From positions 1,059,773-1,123,772 of the forward strand of contig JAJNPV010000042.1 of assembly GCA_021155195.1 (NCBI GenBank): DNA of 64,000 nucleotides. The letters run 5' to 3'. Of the stretch, positions 34,169 to 43,951 are shown one piece after another. Position 1 is the first letter of the stretch. The number at the start of each line of letters is the position of its first letter. A program made the translations under genes and the position numbers. The notes below the pieces were generated by a model that ran no database searches, was not told the origin of the DNA, and worked only from the letters and a program-made list of their open reading frames with translations. This DNA is from Ohtaekwangia sp. (GTDB taxonomy: Bacteria > Bacteroidota > Bacteroidia > Cytophagales > Cyclobacteriaceae).

Positions 34169-35656
34169 TTATTCTGCTGGTAAGGTTGAAAAAAGCTTTT
34201 TAGTATCTACACCAGATTTTTTTAATCGAGTCCAATAATAATAGAAAATGGCGGAAGCTGTTGCCATTACCAGCAACCAAACAGGGGTGGAGTGAAAATA
34301 CCAGGCATCTACCGGAGCGGAAAGATCTTTACTGATATGAATGATTAGAAAGCCAAAAAGCCAAAGGGATCCAGTGATTGCCAGTGTTTTTTGTAAGGCA
34401 TTCGATTTGAGCACTTTTATTTCCTTGGCGATGGAGGGATTTGTTTTTGGAAGGGCAAGCACCGATATACACATCAATAAAAAATTGACAAGCATGGACG
34501 TAACCATGATATCGATACCCAAAAAGAAATCGCCAGCGAAATGACTGCCTAAAATTCCTATACTGGCCATTAGCCCGCTGAGCAGAATTGCAATGTGAGG
34601 TGTGTGAAGCGTTGGGTGTATTAGCGAAATTTGTCTCGGAAAAATTCCGTCTTCAGCCCATGAGAACATCAAACGTGAAACTGATAAAATCATAGCTGGC
34701 AAATCGTTCGTTAAAGCAATAGCGGCACCTAGCACAATAGGAATAGCCCAACCGGAAGGAAGCACATAGCTTAACAACCCGGGGGCTGTAATATCTTTTA
34801 GCAACGATTCTTGTGCTACAAAACTCCAGGGCACTGTGTGGTAGACTGCAAGCGTGAAGAGAATATAAAAAGAACTCACTGCCAGTATCGCAATGCCAAT
34901 GGCACGTGGCAGGGATCGGGCAGGGTCTTTGGCTTCGCCACCGGCTTGCGCAATGGAATCGAACCCAATAAAGCTTGAGAACAATAAGGCTGATCCTGCC
35001 AGAAAAGTTTTCCAGTTGAAGACCGCTATCGTTTCAGGAATAACTTTCTCATCCCGAATTAAAACTGCTTGCGCGAAATCCTGTTGATTAAAAATTAATC
35101 CGGCCACAATCACAATCGCCCCCAGTCCAAACATTAAAAACATTAAAGGAACGACCGTGCGCTCATAGAGTTTTATACCCCGGATATTGATAATGACAAA
35201 CGTCCAAAGAATGAACAACGATAGTGAAACCCGAACAAATCCTTCATTGAGCCATGTGGCCAGACTATTCCAATGCAGTGTTGTTGCTACATCGCGAACA
35301 AAGGGAACGATTACATAGGACACAACACCAATGGCAATGGATAATCCAAACCATTGCGAGAAGCTGGCAATAAATCCGAGGTACGGGTTCAAGGAGCGAC
35401 TTGCATAGATATAACTTCCGCCTGCGCGCGGCATGGCCGAAGCCAAAATGATGTAAGCTAAGGCAGCAAGCGTGGCAGGGATAGCAGCAAATAAAAATGC
35501 AGGCAGTACATACGGCCCGATACCAGGAACGTTTCGTTGAATCATGAATGGAACTACATAGATGGAGGCGCCAATCATGGAGCAAATTCCGGTGGCTGTC
35601 AAGCCAGCCAATCCCATTTGGCGAGTAAGTTTTCCTGACGGTACGGGTTGACTCAT
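34169..35656 (-). CDS. APC-family amino acid permease
   Basis: 495 residues, about twelve to fourteen membrane helices. The first helix carries the unwound GLTATGICSMIGASIYV segment characteristic of APC transporters, followed by PAFLFAAIPATLAALAY. The conserved loop FIGFDSIAQAGGEAKDPARS (about 229-248) is the usual APC motif before helix 7. It imports amino acids or amines by proton or sodium symport. It is the first gene of a two-gene leftward unit with the AKR-RidA fusion. Substrate cannot be told from the sequence. Confidence 0.9.
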   Translation of the reverse strand: MSQPVPSGKLTRQMGLAGLTATGICSMIGASIYVVPFMIQRNVPGIGPYVLPAFLFAAIPATLAALAYIILASAMPRAGGSYIYASRSLNPYLGFIASFSQWFGLSIAIGVVSYVIVPFVRDVATTLHWNSLATWLNEGFVRVSLSLFILWTFVIINIRGIKLYERTVVPLMFLMFGLGAIVIVAGLIFNQQDFAQAVLIRDEKVIPETIAVFNWKTFLAGSALLFSSFIGFDSIAQAGGEAKDPARSLPRAIGIAILAVSSFYILFTLAVYHTVPWSFVAQESLLKDITAPGLLSYVLPSGWAIPIVLGAAIALTNDLPAMILSVSRLMFSWAEDGIFPRQISLIHPTLHTPHIAILLSGLMASIGILGSHFAGDFFLGIDIMVTSMLVNFLLMCISVLALPKTNPSIAKEIKVLKSNALQKTLAITGSLWLFGFLIIHISKDLSAPVDAWYFHSTPVWLLVMATASAIFYYYWTRLKKSGVDTKKLFSTLPAE

Positions 35657-35876
35657 AAAATGGAAAAGTAAATGAATAAAGAGGTAATCACAATCCGTTT
35701 ATAAAAAGTGCTTCTGAACCCTTTTAAAAATCTTACAGTCGATTAGTACTTGGTTTAAGCAAAAGCAAGGTGTTAAAGTGCTCTCCATGCTCTCCACGTT
35801 GTGCTACCTGGTGACTTAGTGGTTTAAAAAGAATAAGATGTTTTTGAGTATGGTTGGTTATATCTAATTTTCCACC

Positions 35877-36398
35877 ATGAATGAAATAACATCTGTGTCT
35901 TTAGAAGGTAAAAGAGAATCTGTATTCGAATCAATCAGCAAATACCTTTCTGATTTAGGATTTATTATTGCATCAAAGGATTTCAATAGACCTTGGGGGG
36001 GCTTTTTTGTTCTAGACGAAAGTCAGGCAGAGAAGTTTGCTCAGAAGTTTTTTGACGAAGTAGACTTTAAATCACTCAAGATCAGCGATAAACTAAGCCC
36101 TAAAATACTAGTAGTTGAACCCAGCAAACGACTATCGTGGCAATACCATCACAGGCGTGCAGAAATCTGGAAACTGGTAGCGGGTACTTCGGGTGTTGCA
36201 ATTAGTAATACGGATGATCAAGGCGATGTTCAGCAAATGAAACTGGGTGAGATCGTCCGTTTGGTACAAGGCCAGCGCCATCGATTAGTAGGGCTTGATG
36301 GCTGGGGCATGGTTGCAGAAATCTGGCAACATACGGATGCACGGAATCCGTCAGATGAAAATGATATAGTAAGACTACAGGATGATTTTGGAAGGTGA
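35877..36398 (+). CDS. Cupin protein (mannose-6-phosphate isomerase-like)
   Basis: 173 residues. The C-terminal two thirds form a cupin barrel: RPWGGFFVLDES, then VVEPSKRLSWQYHHRRAEIWKLV with the metal-binding His pair and Glu (about 86-95), and the second motif GEIVRLVQGQRHRLVGL. This pattern is that of the type II phosphomannose isomerase/GDP-mannose pyrophosphorylase cupin. The N-terminal ~40 residues are a helical extension. A role as sugar-phosphate isomerase in nucleotide-sugar metabolism is likely, but free-standing cupins of this size also serve other functions. Confidence 0.75.
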   Translation: MNEITSVSLEGKRESVFESISKYLSDLGFIIASKDFNRPWGGFFVLDESQAEKFAQKFFDEVDFKSLKISDKLSPKILVVEPSKRLSWQYHHRRAEIWKLVAGTSGVAISNTDDQGDVQQMKLGEIVRLVQGQRHRLVGLDGWGMVAEIWQHTDARNPSDENDIVRLQDDFGR

Positions 36399-36566
36399 CT
36401 GATTCTAAATTGTAAATAAACCACACCATCATGTTCATTAGCATTCTGCTCTTAATTTACAGGATGCGATCAGAACAGCGTTTACCGAAACTCACTGAGT
36501 TCTCCATCAAAACTGAGTTGGTTAAGTGAATTAATACTCATACTTTGGTCGGCATAGAAGCCGACT

Positions 36567-38066
36567 ATGAGTTCAGTTAAAACATTTTTTGGTCACCCGC
36601 GCGGGCTTGCTACTCTTTTCTTCACCGAAATGTGGGAGCGCTTTAGCTACTATGGCATGCGAGCCTTGTTGCTTCTTTTCATGGTTGCATCGGTGGAGAA
36701 TGGGGGGATGGGGTTGGATGATAGAACAGGGGGTGCCATCTATGGACTTTACACCATGTTTGTTTATCTGATGGCGCTGCCCGGGGGGTGGCTTGCTGAT
36801 AAATTTTTTGGATTGCGTAAGTCCATTTTTTATGGCGGGTGCATTATTGCCTTAGGCCATATTTGCCTTGCATTTCCATTTACTGAAACATTCTTTGTAG
36901 GCCTGCTCTTGATTGTGATTGGCACGGGTTTACTAAAGCCTAATATCAGTAGCATGGTGGGTGAAATTTATCCCAGCGAGGAACAAGTGAAGCGTGATGC
37001 GGGATTCTCCATTTTTTTTATGGGCATTAACTCAGGCGCATTACTCGCCCCGATTATCGTTGGTTACTTAGGTGAAAATATTAACTGGCATTATGGATTT
37101 GCAGCGGCAGGTGTGGGAATGATTATCGGAGTGATTCAATATAAAATGACGGAACACTATCTTGGTGGTGCAGGTCTTGAACCAACCCGGCTGCCCGATG
37201 AACTTGAGCAGAGCAAGCGTGAGCGTTCCATTCGGCAAGCACTATGGGGGCTGGGTTTGTTTCTCATTGTATTCGTTTTACTTCTCTTAACACAGACTCT
37301 TACAATCAACCCTGTTGTTTTTGCCAATACATCGGGTATAGTAATAGTTGTAAGTGTTTTTATCTATTTCATCTATGTTTTCCTATTCGAAAACCTGAAT
37401 GGAGATGAAAAGAAAAAAGTGTTGGCAATCTTCATTTTGTTTCTTGCAACAACAGCATTCTATGCAGGCTACGAAGGTCAGGGATCTTCTCTCAATCTTT
37501 TTGCCGATCGCTATACAAACATGTTCATTGGTAGTTTCGAAATGCCCGCCAGTTGGCTCCAGGCTGCGCCACCTTTTTTCGTACTTCTTTTTGTTCCGGT
37601 ATTTGCGTGGCTCTGGTCATGGCTTGCCAAACGAAATCTAAATCCTAACACCCCAATAAAGATGGCTTTGGGTTTATTATGGATGGGATTGGGGTATCTC
37701 GTTATGATTTTTGCTTCTCATTTGGTGATTGCAGGCGATAAGCCATTACCCACCTGGTTAATATGCACTTATATGTTTCATACGTTCGGTGAGATTTGTT
37801 TATATCCAATTGGGTTGAGCGGTGTAACAAAATTATCTCCTAAGCGATTAGTGGGGCAAATGATGGGTGTGTTTTTTATGGCACTAGCTTTAGGAAATTT
37901 AGTAGCTGGTCTTTATGCCGGTGAGTTTAATAATGAAGCAATTTCGGCCGATCCAACTTTACTTACGGATTTGTTCGGTCTTATTGTTAAGATCATGCTC
38001 GTAGCTGCAGCTGTTGTAATCATCTTTAATAATCCTATCAGGAAACTAATGGGAAATATCAAGTAA
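36567..38066 (+). CDS. POT/PTR-family proton-dependent oligopeptide transporter
   Basis: 499 residues with about 14 membrane helices. Family signatures are FFTEMWERFSYYGMRALL near the N-terminus (the ExxER-like peptide- and proton-coupling helix), GGWLADKFFGLRKSI at the helix 2-3 loop and MGINSGALLAPI in helix 5. It imports di- and tripeptides with protons. The OPT-family gene follows 16 bases later, so the two form a peptide-uptake operon with complementary substrate sizes. No regulatory motif was clear in the 168-base leader. Confidence 0.92.
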   Translation: MSSVKTFFGHPRGLATLFFTEMWERFSYYGMRALLLLFMVASVENGGMGLDDRTGGAIYGLYTMFVYLMALPGGWLADKFFGLRKSIFYGGCIIALGHICLAFPFTETFFVGLLLIVIGTGLLKPNISSMVGEIYPSEEQVKRDAGFSIFFMGINSGALLAPIIVGYLGENINWHYGFAAAGVGMIIGVIQYKMTEHYLGGAGLEPTRLPDELEQSKRERSIRQALWGLGLFLIVFVLLLLTQTLTINPVVFANTSGIVIVVSVFIYFIYVFLFENLNGDEKKKVLAIFILFLATTAFYAGYEGQGSSLNLFADRYTNMFIGSFEMPASWLQAAPPFFVLLFVPVFAWLWSWLAKRNLNPNTPIKMALGLLWMGLGYLVMIFASHLVIAGDKPLPTWLICTYMFHTFGEICLYPIGLSGVTKLSPKRLVGQMMGVFFMALALGNLVAGLYAGEFNNEAISADPTLLTDLFGLIVKIMLVAAAVVIIFNNPIRKLMGNIK

Positions 38067-38082
38067 CCCCAAAGCCGTTGTT

Positions 38083-40140
38083 ATGTCAAACTCCACCAAA
38101 GTTTTTAAACCCTACATAGCCCCTGAACAAAACGTTGCTGAGTTCACGGTAAAATCCGTTGTGTTTGGAGCCCTGTTCGGGGTGCTGTTCGGATGTTCTA
38201 CCGTTTACCTCGCCCTAAAAGCAGGGCTTACTGTTTCAGCCTCTATTCCCATTGCTGTAATTGCTATTACGTTGGGAAGGAAGTTTTTAAAGACCACTAT
38301 TCTTGAGAACAACATTATTCAAACAGCGGGCTCTGCGGGCGAATCAATAGCAGCAGGGGTGGTGTTTACCTTACCGGGATTTTTGTTTCTGTCGCCAGGA
38401 GAAAACGGAGTAAGTGTCGGTGATGGATACTTTAACTATTTAACAATTCTTATTCTTGCTGCCTTTGGTGGTATGTTAGGTACACTCATGATGATTCCGT
38501 TACGGAGATCATTGATTGTAAAAGAGCATGATACATTGCCTTACCCGGAAGGGACAGCGTGTGGATCGGTATTACAAGCGGGAGAGAAGGGTGGCGTGTT
38601 TGCACAGACAGCCTTTATAGGAATGGGTATAGCCATGCTCTACGCAATCCTTCAAAAAGTTTTTCATGTTATATCAGAGGCACCTGCGTTTGTTACCAGT
38701 CAGGTAAATAAGTTTTGGCCTTCAGCAACCATCAATGGCGAGATCACACCGGAATATATGGGTGTGGGCTATATCATCGGGCCAAAGATTGGAGGCGTGC
38801 TGGTTGCAGGTTCTGTATTAGCATGGTGGGCTATCATTCCATTGTTATCAACCCTTGTTGATCCTACACTGGTGGCAATACAGTTAGTGAAAATTGGCTA
38901 TTTGGCTGATATCAATGTAGCAGGTGGTAAAGGGGGTTGGGATCCTATTTTGAAGACTTTCGCAAATCCAGCATCAGCATTATACTTTGCCTACATCCGA
39001 CAGATTGGAGCTGGGGCTGTTGCGGCCGGTGGTTTTATAACATTAATGAAAACACTCCCCACTATTGTAAGTTCTTTTAGAGAAAGTATCGCATCCCTTA
39101 AAGAAAAAAGTGAGGCTACTGTACTAAGAACGGATCGTGACCTTTCATTTAAAGTGGTAATTATTGGTAGTTTAATTCTTGTTGCCTTGATGACTGTATT
39201 ACCCGGTATTCCAGGAGATGGATTTTTACAAAAGTTTTTGATTGGCGTCTTGATCATCATCTTCGGATTTTTCTTCGTTACAGTTGCCAGTCGAATTGTT
39301 GGGTTAGTGGGTTCAAGCAATAGTCCCATTTCCGGGATGACAATTGCTACGCTAATGGGCACGTGTTTAATCTTTACAGCTGTTGGATGGAGCGGAAAAC
39401 TGTACGAACCTCTCGCACTTGTGGTAGGCGGAATGATTTGTATTGCGGCAGCAAACGCTGGAGCTACCTCGCAAGATTTGAAATCAGGATACATTGTTGG
39501 GGCAACACCAAAATATCAACAACTCGCATTGTTTATCGGAGCCATTGTTTCTTCAGTGGCCATCGGGATTGTGGTTAAAGTATTGGATACGCCTAACGCG
39601 GATATGGTGGCACAGGGAATTACGCATGCGATTGGTAGTGAACGGTATCCGGCACCTCAGGCAACGTTAATGGCAACCCTGGCGAAAGGTATTTTATCCT
39701 TTAATCTTGATTGGCAGTTTGTTATGGTGGGGGTCTTTATCGCCATTATGATCGAGCTTTGTGGAATTAAAGCATTGGCGTTTGCGATTGGTCTTTACTT
39801 ACCATTAGCAACTACATTACCCATTTTTATTGGTGGAGCCATTAAAGGTGTAATTGATTGGCGAGCCGAAAAGAAGGGTGAAGCAAAGCAAGATGAAGAG
39901 TTGGGTAGGGGAAGTTTATTTGCCACGGGCTTGATTGCCGGTGGAGCGTTGGCCGGAGTTGTAGTAGCATTACTTTCTGTAAACGATAAAGTTTTTGAAG
40001 GACTTAAATCTATCAGTGCCGAACATGGCCTGACGAATGTGTTGGGTGCAAACGGTTATAGTTTGTTAGGCCTTGCCTTCTTTGTTGCAATGGGTGTGAT
40101 GCTTTACAGAATAGGAATTAAGAAGGAGCAGGATGTGTAA
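38083..40140 (+). CDS. OPT-family oligopeptide transporter
   Basis: 685 residues, about 16 membrane helices. Visible OPT features: VFGALFGVLFGCSTVYLALKAGLTVSASIP at the first hairpin (split here: helix, then KAGLTVSASIP), NNIIQTAGSAGESIAAGVVFTLP, and EHDTLPYPEGTACGSVLQAGE, a hallmark loop. The C-terminal half repeats the architecture with GATSQDLKSGYIVGATP. Bacterial OPT proteins import oligopeptides or metal chelates. It is co-directional with and close to the POT gene. Sequence complete. Confidence 0.93.
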   Translation: MSNSTKVFKPYIAPEQNVAEFTVKSVVFGALFGVLFGCSTVYLALKAGLTVSASIPIAVIAITLGRKFLKTTILENNIIQTAGSAGESIAAGVVFTLPGFLFLSPGENGVSVGDGYFNYLTILILAAFGGMLGTLMMIPLRRSLIVKEHDTLPYPEGTACGSVLQAGEKGGVFAQTAFIGMGIAMLYAILQKVFHVISEAPAFVTSQVNKFWPSATINGEITPEYMGVGYIIGPKIGGVLVAGSVLAWWAIIPLLSTLVDPTLVAIQLVKIGYLADINVAGGKGGWDPILKTFANPASALYFAYIRQIGAGAVAAGGFITLMKTLPTIVSSFRESIASLKEKSEATVLRTDRDLSFKVVIIGSLILVALMTVLPGIPGDGFLQKFLIGVLIIIFGFFFVTVASRIVGLVGSSNSPISGMTIATLMGTCLIFTAVGWSGKLYEPLALVVGGMICIAAANAGATSQDLKSGYIVGATPKYQQLALFIGAIVSSVAIGIVVKVLDTPNADMVAQGITHAIGSERYPAPQATLMATLAKGILSFNLDWQFVMVGVFIAIMIELCGIKALAFAIGLYLPLATTLPIFIGGAIKGVIDWRAEKKGEAKQDEELGRGSLFATGLIAGGALAGVVVALLSVNDKVFEGLKSISAEHGLTNVLGANGYSLLGLAFFVAMGVMLYRIGIKKEQDV

Positions 40141-40216
40141 TTGAAAGATTCTTGATACTGGATCGAACGGATTACCGATTACTGTCTACTTATGACTATG
40201 GACAAGCTGCTATGAC

Positions 40217-40588
40217 TTACTTGTCAACAACCATGTCAATAATTTCCTTAAGCTCGTTAATGGCTTTCGTTTCTGATTCTTCCACTTTTCCATCAGCTTG
40301 GATGATTTCATACATATCAGTATAAATCTTATAGCGTTGTGAAAATCGAATGTGATCAAAGTGCTTAAAGGAATCTTTGATAATGCTGTGGTTCTGACTT
40401 GGGTCTATTTTTTGATAATCAACAACAGCTTTATCAAACTTTAGCTTATGATCGCCCTCAATGGGGAAGTGTCTATTCATTTTTTCGAGAATAGCTTTTT
40501 CTTCTGCCGGATGTAAGTCGCCATCGGCATACGCCATGTGCACAAACAAATACAAAATAAAGTCGCTGAAGGTTTTATGCATTACCAT
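40217..40588 (-). CDS. TerB-like domain protein
   Basis: 123 residues from ATG 40588. An upstream in-frame start at 40645 lies within the groEL terminator and is rejected. The protein is a TerB-type helical domain with two acidic metal-binding-like repeats, LFVHMAYADGDLHPAEEKAI near the N-terminus and MYEIIQADGKVEESETKAI near the C-terminus, each with the D-G-x-x-x-x-x-E pattern. TerB domains occur in tellurite resistance and stress networks, but small stand-alone versions are of unknown role. Read leftward after the groESL unit, separated from it by a strong hairpin. Confidence 0.75.
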   Translation of the reverse strand: MVMHKTFSDFILYLFVHMAYADGDLHPAEEKAILEKMNRHFPIEGDHKLKFDKAVVDYQKIDPSQNHSIIKDSFKHFDHIRFSQRYKIYTDMYEIIQADGKVEESETKAINELKEIIDMVVDK

Positions 40589-40620
40589 AATAAACAATTT
40601 AGACTGACTTAAAGGTAAAG

Positions 40621-40657
40621 AAAAAAGGCTTTGCATGAGATGCAAAGCCTTTTTTTA
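40621..40657 (-). terminator. Terminator of the groES-groEL transcript
   Basis: A 15- to 16-base arm AAAAAAGGCTTTGCAT is mirrored by ATGCAAAGCCTTTTTT around a short GAG loop, giving a T run on both strands. It lies 17 bases after the groEL stop on the leftward strand. Confidence 0.9.
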
Positions 40658-40673
40658 TTGGAGGTTTTGATGA

Positions 40674-42305
40674 TTACATCATTCCGCCCATTCCACCACC
40701 ACCGTGTGGCATGGCTGGCATCTCCTTCTCTTCAGCAATGTCAGAAACAACTGCTTCGGTTGTTAATAACAATCCTGCAATGGAAGCTGCATTTTCAAGG
40801 GCTAAACGAGCTACTTTAGTAGGATCGATAATACCTGCTGCAAAGAAGTCTTCAAACTTATTGTCGCGTGCATTATATCCGAAATCCTTCTTACCATCGC
40901 GCACTTTATTCACGATTACTGAACCTTCCTGACCTGCATTTTCAGCAATAGTTCTTAAAGGAGATTCAAGTGCAAGGCGTACAATGTTTACACCGGTAGT
41001 TTGATCTTCGTTATCAGTAGGCAAATCCTTAAGGGCATCGATAGCGCGGATGTAAGCAACACCACCACCAGCGATAATACCTTCCTGAACAGCAGCACGG
41101 GTTGCATGCAAGGCATCATCAACACGGTCTTTCTTCTCTTTCATTTCAACCTCTGTAGCGGCACCAATGTAAAGGATAGCAACACCACCGGAAAGTTTAG
41201 CTAAACGCTCTTGTAATTTTTCCTTATCGTAATCAGACGTAGTAGATTCAATCTGAGATTTGATCTGATTTACACGACCTTGTATTTCAGATTTCTTACC
41301 GGCACCATTCACAACGGTTGTGTTGTCCTTATCAATGGTGATTTTCTCAGCGCGACCCAAATACTCAAGTTTAGCATCTTCCAACTTCATTCCTGTTTCT
41401 TCAGAAATTACTTTTCCGCCAGTTAAGATTGCAATGTCTTCCAACATGGCCTTTCTGCGATCGCCAAAGCCAGGCGCCTTAACAGCAGCCACTCGCAGTG
41501 CACCACGAATTTTATTTACAACCAAAGTAGCCAAAGCTTCGCCTTCAACTTCTTCGGAAATGATTAACAAAGGCTTGCCAGTTTGAGCGGTTGCTTCCAA
41601 TACAGGAAGTAATTCTTTCATAGAAGAAATCTTCTTATCGTAGATCAAAACGTAAGGGCTTTCTAATTCAGCCTCCATTTTCTCTGTATTTGTAACAAAG
41701 TAAGGAGACAAGTAACCACGGTCGAACTGCATACCTTCTACGGTCTTCACTTCAGTTTCAGTTCCTTTCGCTTCTTCCACTGTGATTACACCATCCTTGC
41801 CAACTTTTTCCATAGCAGTGGCAATCATTTTACCAATTTCAACATCGTTGTTTGATGAGATAGTAGCAACCTGAGTAATTTCCTGTGACCCTTTGATTGG
41901 TTTTGATTGCTTCTTAAGGTTTGCGATAACAGCATCCACTGCTTTATCGATTCCGCGCTTCAAATCCATTGGGTTTGCACCGGCAGCTACGTTTTTGATT
42001 CCGTGGCCGTAAATTGATTGAGCCAATACAGTAGCTGTTGTAGTTCCATCACCCGCTGCATCAGCAGTTTTAGAAGCCACTTCTTTTACCAATTGAGCAC
42101 CCATGTTTTCGATAGCATCCTTCAATTCAATTTCTTTTGCTACCGATACACCATCCTTAGTAACGGTAGGGGCACCGAACTTTTTATCAAGAATTACATT
42201 GCGGCCTTTTGGTCCTAATGTAACTTTTACTGCGTTTGCTAATTTGTCAACACCCTTTTTAATTCTATCGCGGGCGCTTGTATCGAATGTAATTTCCTTA
42301 GCCAT
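40674..42305 (-). CDS. groL: Chaperonin GroEL (60 kDa)
   Basis: 543 residues, full length. The nucleotide-binding LGPKGRNVILDK and DGTTTATVLAQ segments (with Asp of GDGTTT near 87), the apical domain (GYLSPYFVTNTEKMEAELESP split in two by PYFV), and the C-terminal GGM tail (PHGGGGMGGMM) are all present. It folds client proteins in a double-ring complex capped by GroES. Together with groES just upstream (30 bases) it forms the usual two-gene heat-shock operon. A CIRCE operator was looked for in front of groES and not found. Confidence 0.99.
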   Translation of the reverse strand: MAKEITFDTSARDRIKKGVDKLANAVKVTLGPKGRNVILDKKFGAPTVTKDGVSVAKEIELKDAIENMGAQLVKEVASKTADAAGDGTTTATVLAQSIYGHGIKNVAAGANPMDLKRGIDKAVDAVIANLKKQSKPIKGSQEITQVATISSNNDVEIGKMIATAMEKVGKDGVITVEEAKGTETEVKTVEGMQFDRGYLSPYFVTNTEKMEAELESPYVLIYDKKISSMKELLPVLEATAQTGKPLLIISEEVEGEALATLVVNKIRGALRVAAVKAPGFGDRRKAMLEDIAILTGGKVISEETGMKLEDAKLEYLGRAEKITIDKDNTTVVNGAGKKSEIQGRVNQIKSQIESTTSDYDKEKLQERLAKLSGGVAILYIGAATEVEMKEKKDRVDDALHATRAAVQEGIIAGGGVAYIRAIDALKDLPTDNEDQTTGVNIVRLALESPLRTIAENAGQEGSVIVNKVRDGKKDFGYNARDNKFEDFFAAGIIDPTKVARLALENAASIAGLLLTTEAVVSDIAEEKEMPAMPHGGGGMGGMM

Positions 42306-42335
42306 AATTATTTAAAATAAGTTGATTGTTAAAAA

Positions 42336-42614
42336 TTAAACTGTTCCGAAAATGTCGGAGTTGCGCATGATAAGATACTCTTTGCCATCGATGTTGATCT
42401 CCGTGCCTGAGTACTTTCCGTAAAGGATTTGATCGCCTACTTTTACCGTAACAGGCTTATCTTTCAATCCATCACCTACAGCAATTACTTTTCCTTTTTG
42501 AGGTTTTTCTTTTGCAGTATCAGGAATGATTAACCCTGATGCGGTCTTTTGTTCAGCGGGAGCTGCTTCTACAAGCACCCGGTCTTCGTTTGGTTTGAAA
42601 TTTACCTTTGCCAT
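42336..42614 (-). CDS. groS: Co-chaperonin GroES (10 kDa)
   Basis: 92 residues with the GroES fold: FKPNEDRVLVEAAPAE at the N-terminus, the mobile loop region KTASGLIIPDTAKEKPQ with its hydrophobic IIP tripod, GKVIAVGDG, and the closing GKEYLIMRNSDIFGTV. It caps the GroEL ring. First gene of the groESL operon on the minus strand. The 221-base upstream region faces the divergent unknown gene at 42836; no known operator could be identified. Confidence 0.98.
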   Translation of the reverse strand: MAKVNFKPNEDRVLVEAAPAEQKTASGLIIPDTAKEKPQKGKVIAVGDGLKDKPVTVKVGDQILYGKYSGTEINIDGKEYLIMRNSDIFGTV

Positions 42615-42835
42615 ATGGAATTAATAAAGTTTAGTTGTTAAAATTTGACTTCCGTTGCCCTACAATCGATTTCCATGCCATTTCCCGCATTCTGACAGAT
42701 ATTGGACACTTTTTCCGTTGGGGGGAGCAAAGATGAAGATTTTTGTCAGACCTGTCATTATCCCACCAAAAACAAAATGGCAAATTGTCAGAACAACGTT
42801 TTTTACGTATAATAGCTACTTAAAAATAGACGGCT

Positions 42836-43552
42836 ATGGATCAGTTAAAAGATAATTGGCTTACCGAGGGATTGATCGATTTTGAATACAAGAAGTATCA
42901 ATTACTGGCTTACCTCAAAAGGGTAAAAGATTCATTTAAAAAGGTTGAATTGTACCCATTTTTATCAGACTTAGTTTTTCATTACAGGAATCTGATAACC
43001 TTGCGCGACACTCAATCCATTATTAGAGAGTCCTTCCCAAAAGAACTATCCCCCGAAAGTCTTAAAAACTTGGAAGTGACTTATAAACGCATCATTGAAG
43101 ATGATTTGATCATGCAGGAAATTGAAACGATTATTGAGTACGCGCTCCCGCAATTCAAATCATCGTTGGATGAAGGCTCGTTTATCTATGAATATGTTGA
43201 GTCAAAGTGTGAGATTTCGCCTGTCGGGCTTACATCGCTTTATACAAATGAAGGCTATTTGTTTATTACACAACCACCTGAAAAGGAAACTCGGGTGTAT
43301 CGATATCAGACAACTCTATTTGAGCAAAGCTCTGAGACTATGCGTGGCATTCATACAGAACACGTGCTAACTACTGAGCGAAGTATCAGCAATACCTATG
43401 AACATATGAAGTTGAGGCTGATCAAACAATACACTTCTTTACCGAATCCATCGGTTTATCTGGTTCTTTCAAAAATCACGTTTCCTTTCGATCAGACTTT
43501 GATGCCGGTGGCAAAGCGCTTGTTAGTGAAGCAAATATCAAAAGCTGCTTAA
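42836..43552 (+). CDS. Conserved-looking unknown protein, divergent from groES
   Basis: 238 residues, soluble, no signal peptide. N-terminal half helical (WLTEGLIDFEYKKYQLLAYLK, a segment seen in many Cytophagales genomes as I recall), C-terminal half with strands (VYRYQTTLFEQ and PSVYLVLSKITFPF). No enzyme motif is visible. It has its own terminator, and lies between the groESL and secG units that are read leftward; its rightward direction makes it an independent transcript. Confidence 0.7.
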   Translation: MDQLKDNWLTEGLIDFEYKKYQLLAYLKRVKDSFKKVELYPFLSDLVFHYRNLITLRDTQSIIRESFPKELSPESLKNLEVTYKRIIEDDLIMQEIETIIEYALPQFKSSLDEGSFIYEYVESKCEISPVGLTSLYTNEGYLFITQPPEKETRVYRYQTTLFEQSSETMRGIHTEHVLTTERSISNTYEHMKLRLIKQYTSLPNPSVYLVLSKITFPFDQTLMPVAKRLLVKQISKAA

Positions 43553-43587
43553 ATAATAAAAGACCCTTCAAGGGTCTTTTATTATTA
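43552..43587. terminator. Bidirectional terminator between convergent genes
   Basis: A near-perfect 17-bp arm AATAATAAAAGACCCTT pairs with its complement around a tiny loop, giving an A-rich left flank and a T-rich right flank. It serves the gene ending at 43552 and the leftward secG unit ending at 43605. Confidence 0.9.
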
Positions 43588-43604
43588 TAATGATCAAGAT
43601 TTAA

Positions 43605-43949
43605 CTACTTATTTTCTTCTACAGGAGCAACTGGCTGGGGCTGCTCGGTTTTATTAAGATCAATTCCTGAACCTTGTTGCTCGCGTGCTTTTTCCAAGAT
43701 CGCGTCATTAGTTCCTGCAGTGTTAGGAGCGGTAAAGTTGGTAGCCAAAGCAAACACCATAATCGCAATGGCAAAGCCCCATGTTAAGCGCTCTAATAAA
43801 TCACCGGTTTTCTTTACACCAATCATGTTGCTGGCTCCAGAGCCTCCAAACTGACCTGAAAGGCCACCACCTTTTGAATTTTGAGCTAACACAACCAAAA
43901 CCAATAAAACTGAGCTAAAAATGGCTAAACTAATGAATAAGATATACAT
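43605..43949 (-). CDS. secG: Protein translocase subunit SecG
   Basis: 114 residues. Two membrane helices (about 2-22 and 55-75) flank the conserved hairpin LVVLAQNSKGGGLSGQFGGSG, and MIGVKKTGDLLERLTW leads into helix two. The C-terminal tail is Gln/Pro/Glu-rich as is common in Bacteroidota SecG. It supports the SecYE channel during protein export. It is the last gene of the leftward block starting with miaB; the TPR-like gene upstream ends two bases before its start. Confidence 0.93.
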   Translation of the reverse strand: MYILFISLAIFSSVLLVLVVLAQNSKGGGLSGQFGGSGASNMIGVKKTGDLLERLTWGFAIAIMVFALATNFTAPNTAGTNDAILEKAREQQGSGIDLNKTEQPQPVAPVEENK

Positions 43950-43951
43950 AA

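Noticed and set aside
40589..40645. Longer start for the TerB-like protein
   Set aside because: The extra codons lie in the groEL terminator hairpin.
42615..42835. CIRCE operator before groES
   Set aside because: The TTAGCACTC/GAGTGCTAA inverted repeat was searched for by eye and is not there.
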